A stretch of DNA of 64,000 nucleotides from Pseudoalteromonas apostichopi (GCF_030297135.1 NZ_AP028065.1:2418001-2482000), one strand, 5' to 3'. Positions 34,078-44,217 are shown, counted from the first letter of the stretch. Notes: a model not told the origin generated them from the sequence alone. A program made the numbers and translations.

Positions 34078-36933
34078 TTATAGACTTTCGATTTTCGCTT
34101 TTTGCGCTAATAGTTTGTCTTTCGCATCTGTAAATTCAGCCAGTTTAGCATGCTCTTTAGCAAGCACTGCTTCTGGTGCGTTATTTACGAACTTCTCGTT
34201 AGCTAACTTGTTTTGAACTTGTGCTAAGCCTTTTTCTGCTTTTTCAAGCTGCTTCGCGATACGAGCAAGTTCAGCTTCAACATCGATTAAGCCAGCCATT
34301 GGGATCATGATCTCAAGGTTGCCAACATACGAAGTTGCACACGCTGGTGCATCGTCTTTGTTATCAAGTAGCGTGAACTCCTCAAGCTTAGCAAGAGAAG
34401 CTAAGAATGCTTCGTTTTCCGTTAAGCGGCGCTTGTCTTCATCAGACGCGTTAGCAAGCAATACAGATAGAGGCTTACTTGGGCTGATATCCATTTCACC
34501 ACGGATGTTACGAATAGCAAGAATGAATTGCTTAACCCACTCTAGGTCAGCCATCGCTTGGCTATCAACATTTGCTTCATTGTAAAGAGGGAAACCTTGA
34601 ACCATGATGCTAGTGTTGGCAGTTTCGATACCTGCAAGTGGCGCAACACGTTGCCAAATCGTTTCAGTGATGTAAGGCATTAACGGGTGCATCAAGCGTA
34701 GTAGGCTTTCTAATACTATGATTAAGGTATGACGAGTACCACGTTGTTGTGCTTCGTTACCTTTAAACAATACTGGTTTAGTAAGCTCTAGGTACCAGTC
34801 ACAGAATTGGTTCCACGTGAACTCATAAATGGTGTTTGCTGCTAGATCAAAACGGTAGTTTTCTAGATGCTCAGTATAGGTTTTAACAGTTGCTTCAAAT
34901 TGGCCTAAAATCCAACGATCAGCTAGTGAGTACTGTTTTTCAGCATCTGTAGCGAAGCCACAGTCTTGCTCTTCTGTATTCATTAATACGTAACGGCTCG
35001 CGTTCCATAGTTTGTTACAGAAGTTACGGTAACCTTCAAGACGATTCATATCCCAGTTGATATCACGACCCGTTGAAGCCATTGCCGCAAGGGTGAAACG
35101 CAGTGCGTCTGTACCGTGTGCTTCAATACCATTTTCGAATGTTTTACGGGTATTTTTCTCAATCTTCTTCGCTAGTTGTGGCTGCATCATGTTACCAGTG
35201 CGCTTTTCAACCAGGCTTTCAAGGTCGATACCGTCAATCATATCGATAGGATCAAGTACGTTACCTTTCGACTTAGACATCTTATCGCCGTTTTCATCAC
35301 GGATAAGGCCAGTTACGTAAACGGTTTTAAATGGTACTTGTGGCTTGCCGTCTTCATCTTTGATGAAGTGCATGGTCATCATGATCATACGAGCAACCCA
35401 GAAGAAGATGATGTCGAAACCTGTTACCAATACGTCAGACGGGTGGAAAGTTTTTAAATCATCAGTGTTTGCCGGCCAGCCTTGCGTTGAGAAAGTCCAA
35501 AGCGCAGATGAGAACCAAGTATCTAAAACGTCTTCGTCTTGTTTAAGTGCAACATCATCAGCAAGGTTGTTATCGCGGCGTACTTCAGCTTCGTCACGAC
35601 CAACGTATACGTTACCTTCGTTGTCGTACCAAGCAGGAATGCGGTGACCCCACCAAAGCTGACGTGAAATACACCAATCTTGTACGTCGTTCATCCACGA
35701 AAAGTACATGTTCTCGTATTGTTGAGGTACAAATTTAATATCGCCATTTTTAACTGCTTCTTTCGCAGGCTCTGCTAGAGGTGCTACGCGAACATACCAT
35801 TGGTCTGTAAGAAGTGGCTCAATTACTACGCCAGAACGGTCACCGTAAGGTACCGTTAGGCTGTGATCTTCGATTTTTTCTAGTAGGCCAAGTTCTTCAA
35901 ATTCAGCAACGATTGCTTTGCGAGCATCAAAGCGGTCAAGGCCGTGTAAACGCTCTGGAATTGGCGCATCTAACTCAAGCTCTTTACCGTCGAATGTGTA
36001 GCTTTCGCCTTCGCTTAATACAGCAGCATCTTTATTGAAGATGTTGATCATTGGTAGTTGGTGACGTTTACCCACTTCGTTATCGTTAAAGTCGTGGGCA
36101 GGCGTGATTTTCACACAACCTGTGCCTTTTTCCATGTCTGCATGCTCATCGGCAACAATTGGAATACGACGGTTTACGATAGGCAGTAAAATTTCTTTTC
36201 CGATTAGGTCTTGGTAACGCTCATCATCAGGGTTAACAGCAACACCTGAATCACCTAACATTGTTTCAGGACGTGTTGTCGCAACAATGATGTAGTCTTT
36301 ACCATCTTTGGTTTTTACGCCATCAGCAAGTGGGTAACGTAGGTTCCACATGTGACCTTGTTTGTCTTTGTTTTCAACTTCAAGATCAGAAATCGCTGTG
36401 TGTAGTTTAGGATCCCAGTTAACTAGGCGCTTACCACGGTAAATTAAATCTTCTTTGTGAAGACGTACAAATACTTCTTTAACTGCTTCAGAAAGGCCTT
36501 CGTCCATAGTGAAACGCTCACGGTCCCAATCTACAGAAGCGCCTAAACGACGTAATTGTTTAGTGATCGTGCCGCCTGAGTGGTTTTTCCATTCCCAGAT
36601 TTTATCGATAAATGCATCACGGCCTAAGTCGTGACGTGTTTTACCTTCTTCAGCAGCAAGCTTACGCTCAACAAGCATTTGTGTTGCGATACCCGCGTGG
36701 TCAGTACCTACTTGCCATAATGTGTTGTTGCCTTGCATACGCTTTAAGCGCGTTAGCGTATCCATGATGGTATCTTGGAACGCGTGGCCCATGTGTAAGC
36801 TACCCGTGACGTTTGGTGGCGGGATCATAATTGAGTATGCGTCACCTTGGCCAGACGGTTTAAAGTAGCCATTTTCTTCCCAGCCTTGGTATAAAGACTG
36901 TTCAATATCTTGCGGATTATAGGTTTTATCCAT
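34078..36933 (-). CDS. valS: ValS, valyl-tRNA synthetase
   Basis: ValS charges tRNA-Val. It is a class I synthetase of 951 residues. The HIGH motif variant is LHMGH at residues 46-50 after PPPNVTGS, and the KMSKS loop is near residue 551. The editing (CP1) domain has ATTRPETMLGDSGV near 224. A C-terminal coiled coil (residues about 885-950, ELARIAKQLEKAEKG) is the tRNA-binding arm. It lies 23 bases after holC, as in E. coli. Confidence 0.98.
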   Translation of the reverse strand: MDKTYNPQDIEQSLYQGWEENGYFKPSGQGDAYSIMIPPPNVTGSLHMGHAFQDTIMDTLTRLKRMQGNNTLWQVGTDHAGIATQMLVERKLAAEEGKTRHDLGRDAFIDKIWEWKNHSGGTITKQLRRLGASVDWDRERFTMDEGLSEAVKEVFVRLHKEDLIYRGKRLVNWDPKLHTAISDLEVENKDKQGHMWNLRYPLADGVKTKDGKDYIIVATTRPETMLGDSGVAVNPDDERYQDLIGKEILLPIVNRRIPIVADEHADMEKGTGCVKITPAHDFNDNEVGKRHQLPMINIFNKDAAVLSEGESYTFDGKELELDAPIPERLHGLDRFDARKAIVAEFEELGLLEKIEDHSLTVPYGDRSGVVIEPLLTDQWYVRVAPLAEPAKEAVKNGDIKFVPQQYENMYFSWMNDVQDWCISRQLWWGHRIPAWYDNEGNVYVGRDEAEVRRDNNLADDVALKQDEDVLDTWFSSALWTFSTQGWPANTDDLKTFHPSDVLVTGFDIIFFWVARMIMMTMHFIKDEDGKPQVPFKTVYVTGLIRDENGDKMSKSKGNVLDPIDMIDGIDLESLVEKRTGNMMQPQLAKKIEKNTRKTFENGIEAHGTDALRFTLAAMASTGRDINWDMNRLEGYRNFCNKLWNASRYVLMNTEEQDCGFATDAEKQYSLADRWILGQFEATVKTYTEHLENYRFDLAANTIYEFTWNQFCDWYLELTKPVLFKGNEAQQRGTRHTLIIVLESLLRLMHPLMPYITETIWQRVAPLAGIETANTSIMVQGFPLYNEANVDSQAMADLEWVKQFILAIRNIRGEMDISPSKPLSVLLANASDEDKRRLTENEAFLASLAKLEEFTLLDNKDDAPACATSYVGNLEIMIPMAGLIDVEAELARIAKQLEKAEKGLAQVQNKLANEKFVNNAPEAVLAKEHAKLAEFTDAKDKLLAQKAKIESL

Positions 36934-36956
36934 TACACAGAACCTTAAATAAATGC

Positions 36957-37403
36957 TTAAATGTCAATTTCTTGCGTTGCAATATGGGCGCCCAGTTGGC
37001 GAAGCTTTTTAAACCGCTCACGGGCGGCTTGTTTAGCATTTGGCTCAACGGGTACGAAATCATAAACCTGCTGAAAACGACGGATAAAATCCGGTAGGTG
37101 TTCAGCTAAGTTGATTAATATTTTTCTGTTGCCGACAGGTGGAGTCATACCAATCTCAACCGGAGCGCCACCTTTAGGGCCTTCACCTTGTAAGTTGTGA
37201 GGTACGAAACTATCTGGTTCAAATGACCAAATAATGTCGTCGATTGTGTGGGCCGTGTCGGTGTTATCGGCGTAAATAAATACGCGATGACCTAGACGAT
37301 ACTGATCAGCAGCAATTTTGGCTGCAAGATCGAAAACAGCGTCTGCCGTTTGGTGGACACTATCATCTTGTTTCAGAACGTAAAATTGTGCGTTCATATT
37401 CAT
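36957..37403 (-). CDS. holC: HolC, DNA polymerase III chi subunit
   Basis: HolC connects the clamp loader to SSB. I place the start at the ATG at 37403 (MNMNAQFYVL), preceded by GGGGA. The frame continues upstream to 37472, but that would add an unlikely 23 residues running through the pepA-side hairpin. Blocks FVPHNLQGEGPKGGAPVEI and the C-terminal ARERFKKLRQLG match the family. The length of 148 residues is normal. Confidence 0.93.
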   Translation of the reverse strand: MNMNAQFYVLKQDDSVHQTADAVFDLAAKIAADQYRLGHRVFIYADNTDTAHTIDDIIWSFEPDSFVPHNLQGEGPKGGAPVEIGMTPPVGNRKILINLAEHLPDFIRRFQQVYDFVPVEPNAKQAARERFKKLRQLGAHIATQEIDI

Positions 37404-37474
37404 AGTGACTTTCGTCCCCACAGATACACAGATCAAAGCAGGGATTTTGACATAGAACGCGAATTGCTTCAATT

Positions 37475-37500
37475 AATAAGGCGCCATTTGGCGCCTTATT
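37475..37500 (-). terminator. Hairpin between pepA and holC
   Basis: An eleven-pair perfect stem (AATAAGGCGCC / GGCGCCTTATT) closes an ATTT loop. On the minus strand it lies after the pepA stop and ahead of the holC start, followed by a modest T-rich run. It may terminate or attenuate pepA transcripts. Confidence 0.7.
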
Positions 37501-37529
37501 TAGGGTTAGTTTTAAGCTTTCGACAAGGC

Positions 37530-39044
37530 TTAATCGTGACTTGCTTCACTTATGCCCGCACGGTTTAACAAATACTGGGTTAACATAGGAACCGGACGAC
37601 CAGTTGCACCTTTGTTTTTACCGCCGCTGCGCCATGCTGTACCTGCGATATCTAAATGCGCCCAGTTGTATTTTTTGGTGAATTTAGATAAGAAGCATGC
37701 TGCTGTTATCGTACCTGCAGCACGACCACCTAAGTTGGTAAAATCAGCGAATGGGCTTTCAAGTTGCTCTTGATAGTCATCCCATAGCGGAAGCTGCCAT
37801 GCGCGGTCGCCACTTTGCTCAGACGCTTTAAGTAGGTCATGGGCAAGTGGGTTATGGTTAGATAGTAAGCCCGTTGCATGTGAACCCAGAGCAATAATAC
37901 ACGCACCCGTAAGTGTTGCTACGTCGACAACAGTATCTGGTTCGAAACGCTCAACATAAGTTAGGGCATCACACAGCACTAAACGACCTTCAGCATCAGT
38001 GTTTAACACTTCAACGGTTTGACCTGACATCGTTGTTAAAATATCACCAGGGCGATAAGCATTTGACCCTGGCATGTTTTCACAACCGGCTAAAACACCG
38101 ACAACGTTGATAGGTAACTGCATTTGTACCAATGCGCGCATAGTACCAATAACACCCGCTGCACCACCCATATCGTATTTCATTTCGTCCATGGCTTCGC
38201 CAGGCTTGATTGAAATACCGCCTGAGTCAAAGGTTAAGCCTTTACCTACTAATACGATAGGTGATTGGTCTTTGTCGCCACCTTGATAGTTGATTACTGA
38301 CATAACTGATTCATTAGCACTACCACGACCAACCGCTAAGTATGAATTCATGCCAAGCTCAGCCATTTTTTCTTCACCAATAATATCAACGCTTACATTA
38401 TCGAAGTTATTAGCAAGCTCTTGTGCTTGTTCCCCTAAATACGCAGGGTTACAGATATTTGGTGGCATGTTGGCAACGTCTTTACATAATTTGCTACCTG
38501 CAGCGATTGCTAAGCCATGCTCAATGGCGCTTTCGCCAATTGTTAACTCGCGGCGTGTTGGCACGTTGAAAACAATTTTACGAAGTGGGCGACGCGGATC
38601 GCTCTTTTTGCTTTTCAGTTGGTTGAAGGTGTATAAGCAGTCTTGAGTTGTTTCAACTGCTTGGCGCACTTTCCAGTAGGTGTCGCGGCTTTTAACGTGT
38701 TGCTCTGTTAAAAAGCATACTGCTTCCATTGAACCGGTTTCGTTTAGCGTGTTAATCGTTTTTGAGATGATTTGCTTATATTGTTTGTCATCAAGCTCAC
38801 GCTCTTTACCACAACCGACTAACAACACACGCTCACTCAGTACATTTGGTACATGATGTAATAGCAATACTTGGCCTGGTTTACCTTCAAGGTCACCGCG
38901 GCGTAGCAAATTTGAGATATAACCGTCACTGATTTTATCTAATTGTTCACCAATGGGGGATAAACGACGTGGCTCATAAACGCCTACTACAATACATGCG
39001 CTACGTTGCTTTTCTGGACTACCACTTTTTACGCTAAATTCCAT
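37530..39044 (-). CDS. pepA: PepA, leucyl aminopeptidase (M17)
   Basis: PepA is a hexameric two-metal aminopeptidase; in E. coli it also binds DNA for site-specific recombination. The metal and active-site blocks are VGKGLTFDSGGISIKPG (residues about 264-280), DMGGAAGVIG and NTDAEGRLVLCDAL. At 504 residues it has the usual length. It diverges from lptF across a 322-base gap and leads the pepA-holC-valS run. Confidence 0.97.
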   Translation of the reverse strand: MEFSVKSGSPEKQRSACIVVGVYEPRRLSPIGEQLDKISDGYISNLLRRGDLEGKPGQVLLLHHVPNVLSERVLLVGCGKERELDDKQYKQIISKTINTLNETGSMEAVCFLTEQHVKSRDTYWKVRQAVETTQDCLYTFNQLKSKKSDPRRPLRKIVFNVPTRRELTIGESAIEHGLAIAAGSKLCKDVANMPPNICNPAYLGEQAQELANNFDNVSVDIIGEEKMAELGMNSYLAVGRGSANESVMSVINYQGGDKDQSPIVLVGKGLTFDSGGISIKPGEAMDEMKYDMGGAAGVIGTMRALVQMQLPINVVGVLAGCENMPGSNAYRPGDILTTMSGQTVEVLNTDAEGRLVLCDALTYVERFEPDTVVDVATLTGACIIALGSHATGLLSNHNPLAHDLLKASEQSGDRAWQLPLWDDYQEQLESPFADFTNLGGRAAGTITAACFLSKFTKKYNWAHLDIAGTAWRSGGKNKGATGRPVPMLTQYLLNRAGISEASHD

Positions 39045-39366
39045 TGTTACTCCTGATATTGAGTCGTATAACCTTAGTTTATAAGGGTAAGAAATTCTTT
39101 TTCGAGTCCTTTCTTACATTTTTTAGTTTAATAGCACTAATCTTAGTACATAAACTATGACTCTATTTATGTGTTTTTGAACTTTATCTTAATGTGAATA
39201 TCAATATCACATAATAGACGCCATCTGCACCATTTATGCAAGATTATATGTTCTTGCTAGGTATGATATTTAACTTTGATGGCATATAATAAAGTGAGTA
39301 AAATAACTAGTTTACTCAAAATTCCTTACTATTCCAGTGAAACTCGATGTTTAACAGGGGCGAGCA
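39045..39366. promoter_or_regulatory. Divergent gap between pepA and lptF
   Basis: These 322 bases are AT-rich and contain no ORF worth reporting. They must hold the promoters of both operons. A TATAAT hexamer at about 39284 faces lptF, but I see no good -35 at the proper spacing. An AACAGGGGCGAG stretch just before the lptF TTG is its ribosome-binding site. AGGAG precedes the pepA ATG on the other strand. Confidence 0.4.
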
Positions 39367-40479
39367 TTGCTAATTTTTCGTTATTTGACCACTGAAGTCT
39401 TCAAGTCGCAGGTCGCCGTATTTTTAACTTTGATGACTATTTTTGTGTCTCAAAAGTTTGTCGTTATCTTAGGAGACGCCTCTGAAGGGGGTCTTCCAGC
39501 TAAACTTGTGCTTTCGATGATTGCACTAAAACTTCCTCAACTAGCTTCTCTTATACTGCCTTTGAGTATCTTCTTGGGTATTATTTTGGCGTACAGTCGC
39601 ATTTATGCCGACAGCGAAATGACTGTTTTCAAAGCCTGCGGTGTTAGTGAGTGGTACGTGGTTCGGGTAACCCTTATTTCAAGCACTGCGATGGCTGTTT
39701 TAGCTGGGGCGCTGACACTTTATGTTGCGCCATGGGCCAGTGAACAAGAATATCAATTAAAAGAGCAAGCAAAAGCGGATGCAGGCTTATCGGCACTTCG
39801 TGCAGGGCGTTTTCAGCAAACTGGAAACGAAAAAGCGGTTGTTTTTATTCACAACATCGAAAATAGCGGAAAAGAGCTACACAAAGTATTTGTTGCTCAG
39901 CTACCCGATCGTGAAAAAGGTGACTTAGCACGTTTGGTGTATGCAGAACGTGGTGTGGTGATTGAGCAAGAAAACGGTGAACAGCAACTTGTTCTTAACG
40001 ATGGTAAGCGCTACGAAACAGATGGCGAGTCTGCTGCGTTAAACTTAACAGAGTTCGATGGTTACAGTGTGCAAATTCAAGATCAAGAAATTGAACATCA
40101 GCGCCGTAAGTTAGAAGCTATTTCAACGCTTGATTTATTCAAAATGAAAACCTCTGAAGCCATTGCACAGTGGCAGTGGCGTTTAGCTATCCCGCTTTCA
40201 ATTCCATTATTAACCTTATTAGCAGTACCGCTAAGTGTGGTGAATCCGCGCCAAGGTAAATTCGCTAAATTGGTGCCCGCAATCAGCTTGTATTTAGGGT
40301 ATTTCATTTTACTGAATGCCGCTAAATTTGCAGTTGAAGATGGCAAAATCCCACCTTCAATTGGCTTGTGGTGGATTCATTTATCAGCTTTGTTTATTGG
40401 TGGTTTCTTGATTATTAAAGGTCGTCCGCTCGGCGCATGGTTAAGGTCAATTGTGACTAAGCGGGAGCTAAGCATATGA
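39367..40479 (+). CDS. lptF: LptF, LPS export ABC permease, TTG start
   Basis: LptF and LptG are the paired permeases of the LptB2FG transporter that extracts LPS from the inner membrane. The 370-residue protein has six membrane segments, three at each end, around a large periplasmic beta-jellyroll (residues about 130-265). MLIFRYLTTEVFKSQ opens it. The only suitable start is TTG (39367), with GGGGCGAG upstream. It overlaps lptG by 4 bases. Confidence 0.96.
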   Translation: MLIFRYLTTEVFKSQVAVFLTLMTIFVSQKFVVILGDASEGGLPAKLVLSMIALKLPQLASLILPLSIFLGIILAYSRIYADSEMTVFKACGVSEWYVVRVTLISSTAMAVLAGALTLYVAPWASEQEYQLKEQAKADAGLSALRAGRFQQTGNEKAVVFIHNIENSGKELHKVFVAQLPDREKGDLARLVYAERGVVIEQENGEQQLVLNDGKRYETDGESAALNLTEFDGYSVQIQDQEIEHQRRKLEAISTLDLFKMKTSEAIAQWQWRLAIPLSIPLLTLLAVPLSVVNPRQGKFAKLVPAISLYLGYFILLNAAKFAVEDGKIPPSIGLWWIHLSALFIGGFLIIKGRPLGAWLRSIVTKRELSI

Positions 40480-41543
40480 TGAAAACTCTCGACTGGTATT
40501 TAGGCCGCAGCATTATTCAAACAACCGGTTTTGCTTTAATGGTACTGGTGGGTATTAGTACCCTGATTAAGTTTATTGAGCAGTTAAAATCGGTTGGTCG
40601 TGGTAGCTATGATATTGCAACCGCGCTGATCTACACCATATACAGCATGCCGGGTGATTTGGTTATTTTCTTTCCTATGGCTGCACTGATTGGCGGATTG
40701 ACCGGTCTTGGCGCTTTAGCATCCAACAGTGAGTTGGTGGTAATGCAAGCCGCGGGTATGTCACGTCTGCAAATTATTACTTCAGTTATGAAAACCGCTA
40801 TGTTTATGGCGATTTGTATGATGGCGCTTGGTGAATGGGGCGCCCCTGAAGCACAGCTCAAGGCAAAAGAAATACGCAATCAAGCAATTTATGGTGGTGA
40901 TGTTTTTAATGCCAAGCAAGGTGTGTGGGCAAAAGATGGCAGCAATTTTATTAATATCGAAGATGTCGACCAGCAAGGTACGTTACGTGGCGTGCATATG
41001 TATCACTTTGATAAGTCGTTGCAACTTACTCAGATCACAAAGGCTGAAGAGGCATTAAATCGTAAAGATGGCTGGTTACTTCGTGATGTGAATAAGGTGG
41101 TGATCACACCTGAGCAGATCAGTACTGAACAGCACAAGGAAGAGTTTTACGACTCGCAGCTGACCGCTGAAAAGTTAGGAGTTGTATCAGTGAAGCCCGA
41201 GGCGCTTTCGTTTACTGGGCTTTGGTCATATTTAGGTTATTTGCAGCAAAATGAGCAAGACACCAGCACTTATGAGTTAGCTTTATGGCGTAAGGTTATG
41301 CAACCGGTATCTATAGCCGTTATGTTGTTAGTTGCCTTATCGTTTATATTTGGTCCGCTTCGCACAGTAACAATGGGCGCACGTATTATTATGGGTGTAA
41401 TAACAGGTATTACTTTCCACCTAACTAATGAGATTTTTGGTCCTGTGGTGATGGTTTATCAAATTCCAGCTGTGGTTGGTGCTGTGTTACCAAGCTTACT
41501 GTTTATAGGGTTTGCTACTTATCTATTGAATAAACGAGTGTAA
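40476..41543 (+). CDS. lptG: LptG, LPS export ABC permease
   Basis: LptG is the partner of LptF. The protein has 355 residues with the same six-helix layout. LDWYLGRSIIQTT near residue 4 and SNSELVVMQAAGMS near 85 are conserved blocks; the latter holds the coupling helix. Its ATG lies inside the lptF stop region (ATGA), so the two are translated together. A terminator follows at 41563. Confidence 0.96.
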   Translation: MMKTLDWYLGRSIIQTTGFALMVLVGISTLIKFIEQLKSVGRGSYDIATALIYTIYSMPGDLVIFFPMAALIGGLTGLGALASNSELVVMQAAGMSRLQIITSVMKTAMFMAICMMALGEWGAPEAQLKAKEIRNQAIYGGDVFNAKQGVWAKDGSNFINIEDVDQQGTLRGVHMYHFDKSLQLTQITKAEEALNRKDGWLLRDVNKVVITPEQISTEQHKEEFYDSQLTAEKLGVVSVKPEALSFTGLWSYLGYLQQNEQDTSTYELALWRKVMQPVSIAVMLLVALSFIFGPLRTVTMGARIIMGVITGITFHLTNEIFGPVVMVYQIPAVVGAVLPSLLFIGFATYLLNKRV

Positions 41544-41594
41544 TGCTCGTTTAAAATGCACAAAAAAGCGTGGTTTGTTGCCACGCTTTTTTTG
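41533..41594 (+). terminator. Terminator after lptG, shared with the RDD gene
   Basis: The main hairpin, AAAAAAGCGTGG / CCACGCTTTTTT at 41563-41593, has a seven-base loop and A and T runs on both sides, so it works in either direction. A smaller hairpin (AAACGAG / CTCGTTT at 41533-41553) overlaps the lptG stop. Confidence 0.92.
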
Positions 41595-41617
41595 TACTTG
41601 ATGTGTTGCTTAATCAC

Positions 41618-42118
41618 TTAATCAAGTGAGCGATAAATACGTTTATTTTCTTCTTTGGTGAGGGTGAGCACTTCAGTTTTTGCGATGTAATCTTGCAATG
41701 CGCGCTTATTTTTAAAATCCACCAACACCACTAAATTACCTAAACCTAATAGCGCAGTAATGGCTCTAAGTGCACCTTGTTGCCAGCTAATTAATTGACC
41801 ATCGAGGGTTTGCACCTTTAAACGCCATGCCCGCATACCAATTGTTTGGCCACTCTTAGTCCAAAAGTAGCTAAAGAAACTAATACTCACTATTACCAAT
41901 AATGCACTTCGAATGCCATACAGTAATGGCGAGTTTTGAATGAAAGCAGATACATCCTCAGCGTCACCAATGCTTAGTAAGTCTAAAGAAATTAGCCCTT
42001 GAACAGCTAATAAATACAGTACGGTAGTCAGCATCGCAAAGGCAATGATAACCAAGGTATCGTAGATTAAAGAGGCAAAGCGGCGCCAGAAACCGGCACG
42101 TGGAAACTCAGCTGACAT
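41618..42118 (-). CDS. RDD family membrane protein
   Basis: RDD proteins are small inner-membrane proteins of uncertain role, some linked to ion exchange. I prefer the ATG at 42118 (MSAEFPRAGFWRRF) because GGATGAG lies at a proper distance. The ATG at 42130 lacks a site. Hallmark blocks are GFWRRFASLIYD near residues 9-20 and TIGMRAWRLKV after the second helix. Three membrane segments are visible. The gene is convergent with lptG. Confidence 0.85.
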   Translation of the reverse strand: MSAEFPRAGFWRRFASLIYDTLVIIAFAMLTTVLYLLAVQGLISLDLLSIGDAEDVSAFIQNSPLLYGIRSALLVIVSISFFSYFWTKSGQTIGMRAWRLKVQTLDGQLISWQQGALRAITALLGLGNLVVLVDFKNKRALQDYIAKTEVLTLTKEENKRIYRSLD

Positions 42119-42259
42119 AAACAATCTCATCCAATTAAATTGCGCAGTAGTTTAGCAAAGTCCTTCGCAAACAAGAAATACTTAACGGCCGTTTAGCAAG
42201 TCGACAAACAGGTCTGACCTGCTATAGTTGAGAAAATAATAAAAAATGAGCACACAATT

Positions 42260-43912
42260 ATGGCCGTTTCTCAAAGCGAAACCCATCAGGTATTTAATCA
42301 ACCCAAACCACTTGAAAACTACAATGCCTACGAGGCTGATACCATATTACAGTATTGGCAAAACCGTTTTGCAGGGCAGTGGGGAACTGTGCATTTAGCT
42401 GCGTTTGGGGAGCAAGTGGGTGGCGTATTACTGCAAGCTGGTTTTTTAGCAAACAAACACTTACCAGAATTAACGACTCACAGTCGGTTTGGCGAACGCA
42501 TAGACCAAGTTGACTATCATCCAAGCTATCATGAGCTGATGCAGCATGCCATAGAGCAAGGGCACTGCGCATTGCCTTGGCAGCAACAAAAAGCCGGGAG
42601 TCATGTTGTAAGAGCTGTGATGGCAGTGCTGCACAATCATGCAGAACCGGGCTCCGGCTGTCCATTAACCATGACTTTTGCCAGTGTGCCAGCTATTGCC
42701 AGCCAAGAAAATATCGCAGCTATGTGGCTACCTAAAATAATGGCAAATCATTACGACCCAGATAATAAGCCTTGGTCTGAAAAAAAGGGTGTCACTATAG
42801 GTATGGCGATGACCGAAAAACAAGGCGGCTCTGATGTTCGAGCCAATACCACTAAAGCCGCAGCTATTAATGAAAGTGGCGCAGGGCAATTATACGCTTT
42901 AACTGGGCACAAATGGTTTTGCTCAGCGCCCATGAGTGACGCATTTTTAGTACTCGCTAACACTGATGAAAACCAATTATCCTGCTTCTTAGTGCCGCGC
43001 TGGCTCGAAACTGGTGAGAAAAATGCCATGTATATTCAGCGTTTAAAAAATAAGTTAGGTAATCAATCGAATGCGAGCTCTGAAATAGAGTTCAGAGGCG
43101 CGCATGGCTGGTTGCTAGGAGAGCCAGGGCGAGGCATTGCAACTATTATTCAAATGGTCGCTTTGACTCGTTATGATTGTATGCTTGGTTCAAGTTCGTT
43201 GATGTTGCAAGCTGTGAAAGAAGCGATATGGCACACTTCAGGGCGAAATGTATTTGGTAAAAACCTGCACCAGCAGCCACTAATGCTTAATGTACTGGCA
43301 GATTTAGCTATCGAGGCTGAAGCTGCACTTGCTATTTCCATGCGCATTGCACATGCTCTTGATAATCAAGGTAATAGCAATGAAGTTGCATTAGTACGCA
43401 GTGCCACTGCAATAGGTAAATACTGGATCTGTAAGCGTGCGGTGCAGCAGACCTATGAGGCTATGGAATGTATTGGTGGCGTGGGTTATGTGCAAGACAA
43501 CATTATCAGTCGACTTTATAAAGAAGCACCTGTTAACTCAATTTGGGAAGGTTCTGGTAATGTACAGTGCCTTGATCTTTTGCGTGTATTTAATCGTGAG
43601 CCTGAATCTCTGAAGGTGCTTATGAATGAGCTTGAAAAGGCACGCAGTTTGAGCCTCGACTACGCGACAAAGTTAGATGAACTACAACGAATGCTCACTG
43701 ATGCCGCGAATCTCGAAATGCATGCTCGACGCATAATTGAAAGGCTTGCGCTACTTTGGCAAGCATCAACGCTATTACAATTTGGCGAGCCACTTATTGC
43801 AGACGCGTTTGTGAAGAGTCGTCTAAATGAAGTGAGTTTTAGCCAGTACGGCTGTCTTAGTCATGACATCGATTGTCAGGCTATTGTTTCACGAATGATG
43901 CCAAAACTCTAA
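42260..43912 (+). CDS. aidB: AidB-like acyl-CoA dehydrogenase family flavoprotein
   Basis: AidB is an FAD protein of the E. coli adaptive response to alkylation; it binds DNA and has weak dehydrogenase activity. At 550 residues it has the AidB size rather than the 380-400 of ordinary acyl-CoA dehydrogenases. It matches AidB in order: TVFNQP-like VFNQPKPLENYN near residue 11, CPLTMTFA, GMAMTEKQGGSDVRANTT, GHKWFCSAP, LKNKLGNQSNASSEIEF and VNSIWEGSGNVQCLDLLRV near 435. Functional transfer from E. coli is inference. Confidence 0.9.
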   Translation: MAVSQSETHQVFNQPKPLENYNAYEADTILQYWQNRFAGQWGTVHLAAFGEQVGGVLLQAGFLANKHLPELTTHSRFGERIDQVDYHPSYHELMQHAIEQGHCALPWQQQKAGSHVVRAVMAVLHNHAEPGSGCPLTMTFASVPAIASQENIAAMWLPKIMANHYDPDNKPWSEKKGVTIGMAMTEKQGGSDVRANTTKAAAINESGAGQLYALTGHKWFCSAPMSDAFLVLANTDENQLSCFLVPRWLETGEKNAMYIQRLKNKLGNQSNASSEIEFRGAHGWLLGEPGRGIATIIQMVALTRYDCMLGSSSLMLQAVKEAIWHTSGRNVFGKNLHQQPLMLNVLADLAIEAEAALAISMRIAHALDNQGNSNEVALVRSATAIGKYWICKRAVQQTYEAMECIGGVGYVQDNIISRLYKEAPVNSIWEGSGNVQCLDLLRVFNREPESLKVLMNELEKARSLSLDYATKLDELQRMLTDAANLEMHARRIIERLALLWQASTLLQFGEPLIADAFVKSRLNEVSFSQYGCLSHDIDCQAIVSRMMPKL

Positions 43913-43967
43913 AGTTAACAACTTGTTTAATTATTGTGCGGTTGAGTAGTGGCACCGCATAAAACGC

Positions 43968-43995
43968 TTGCTGCCTTACCTATTCTTTGTATAAT
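43968..43995 (+). promoter_or_regulatory. Probable promoter of the tRNA-Leu gene
   Basis: TTGCTG at 43968 and TATAAT at 43990 are spaced by 16 bases, which is close to the consensus. The mature tRNA begins 94 bases after the -10. Confidence 0.65.
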
Positions 43996-44088
43996 GCTTG
44001 GCATAGAGACAAAAGCAGTTTAAAAAGCTTTTGCTCTAAAGTGGTTTTTCTTTATCTTCTCGTGTTTAGAAGGTTAAAGAAAAATTAA

Positions 44089-44173
44089 GCCAGTATGATG
44101 GAATTGGTAGACATGACGGATTCAAAATCCGTTGCCTTCGGGCGTGGCGGTTCAAGTCCGCCTACTGGTACCA
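44089..44173 (+). tRNA. tRNA-Leu, anticodon CAA
   Basis: The 85-base gene folds as a class II tRNA. The acceptor stem is GCCAGTA with TACTGGT (one G-T pair at the end). The anticodon arm is ACGGA-TTCAAAA-TCCGT with anticodon CAA. It has a long variable arm around TGCCTTCGGGCG, and a T arm carrying GTTCAAGTC. CCA is encoded at 44171-44173. The length and variable arm fit leucine. Confidence 0.97.
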
Positions 44174-44179
44174 CTTTTT

Positions 44180-44208
44180 AACCCTAGCCAATCGGTTAGG
44201 GTTTTTTT
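44180..44208 (+). terminator. Terminator after tRNA-Leu
   Basis: A ten-pair stem (AACCCTAGCC / GGTTAGGGTT, one G-T pair) with loop AATC is followed by seven T residues, six bases past the tRNA end. Confidence 0.9.
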
Positions 44209-44217
44209 ATGCCTGAA

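Noticed and set aside
35057..35738. Several plus-strand frames of 60-100 codons inside valS
   Set aside because: They lie antisense to a conserved gene, have no ribosome-binding site or family motif, and reflect codon bias of the other strand.
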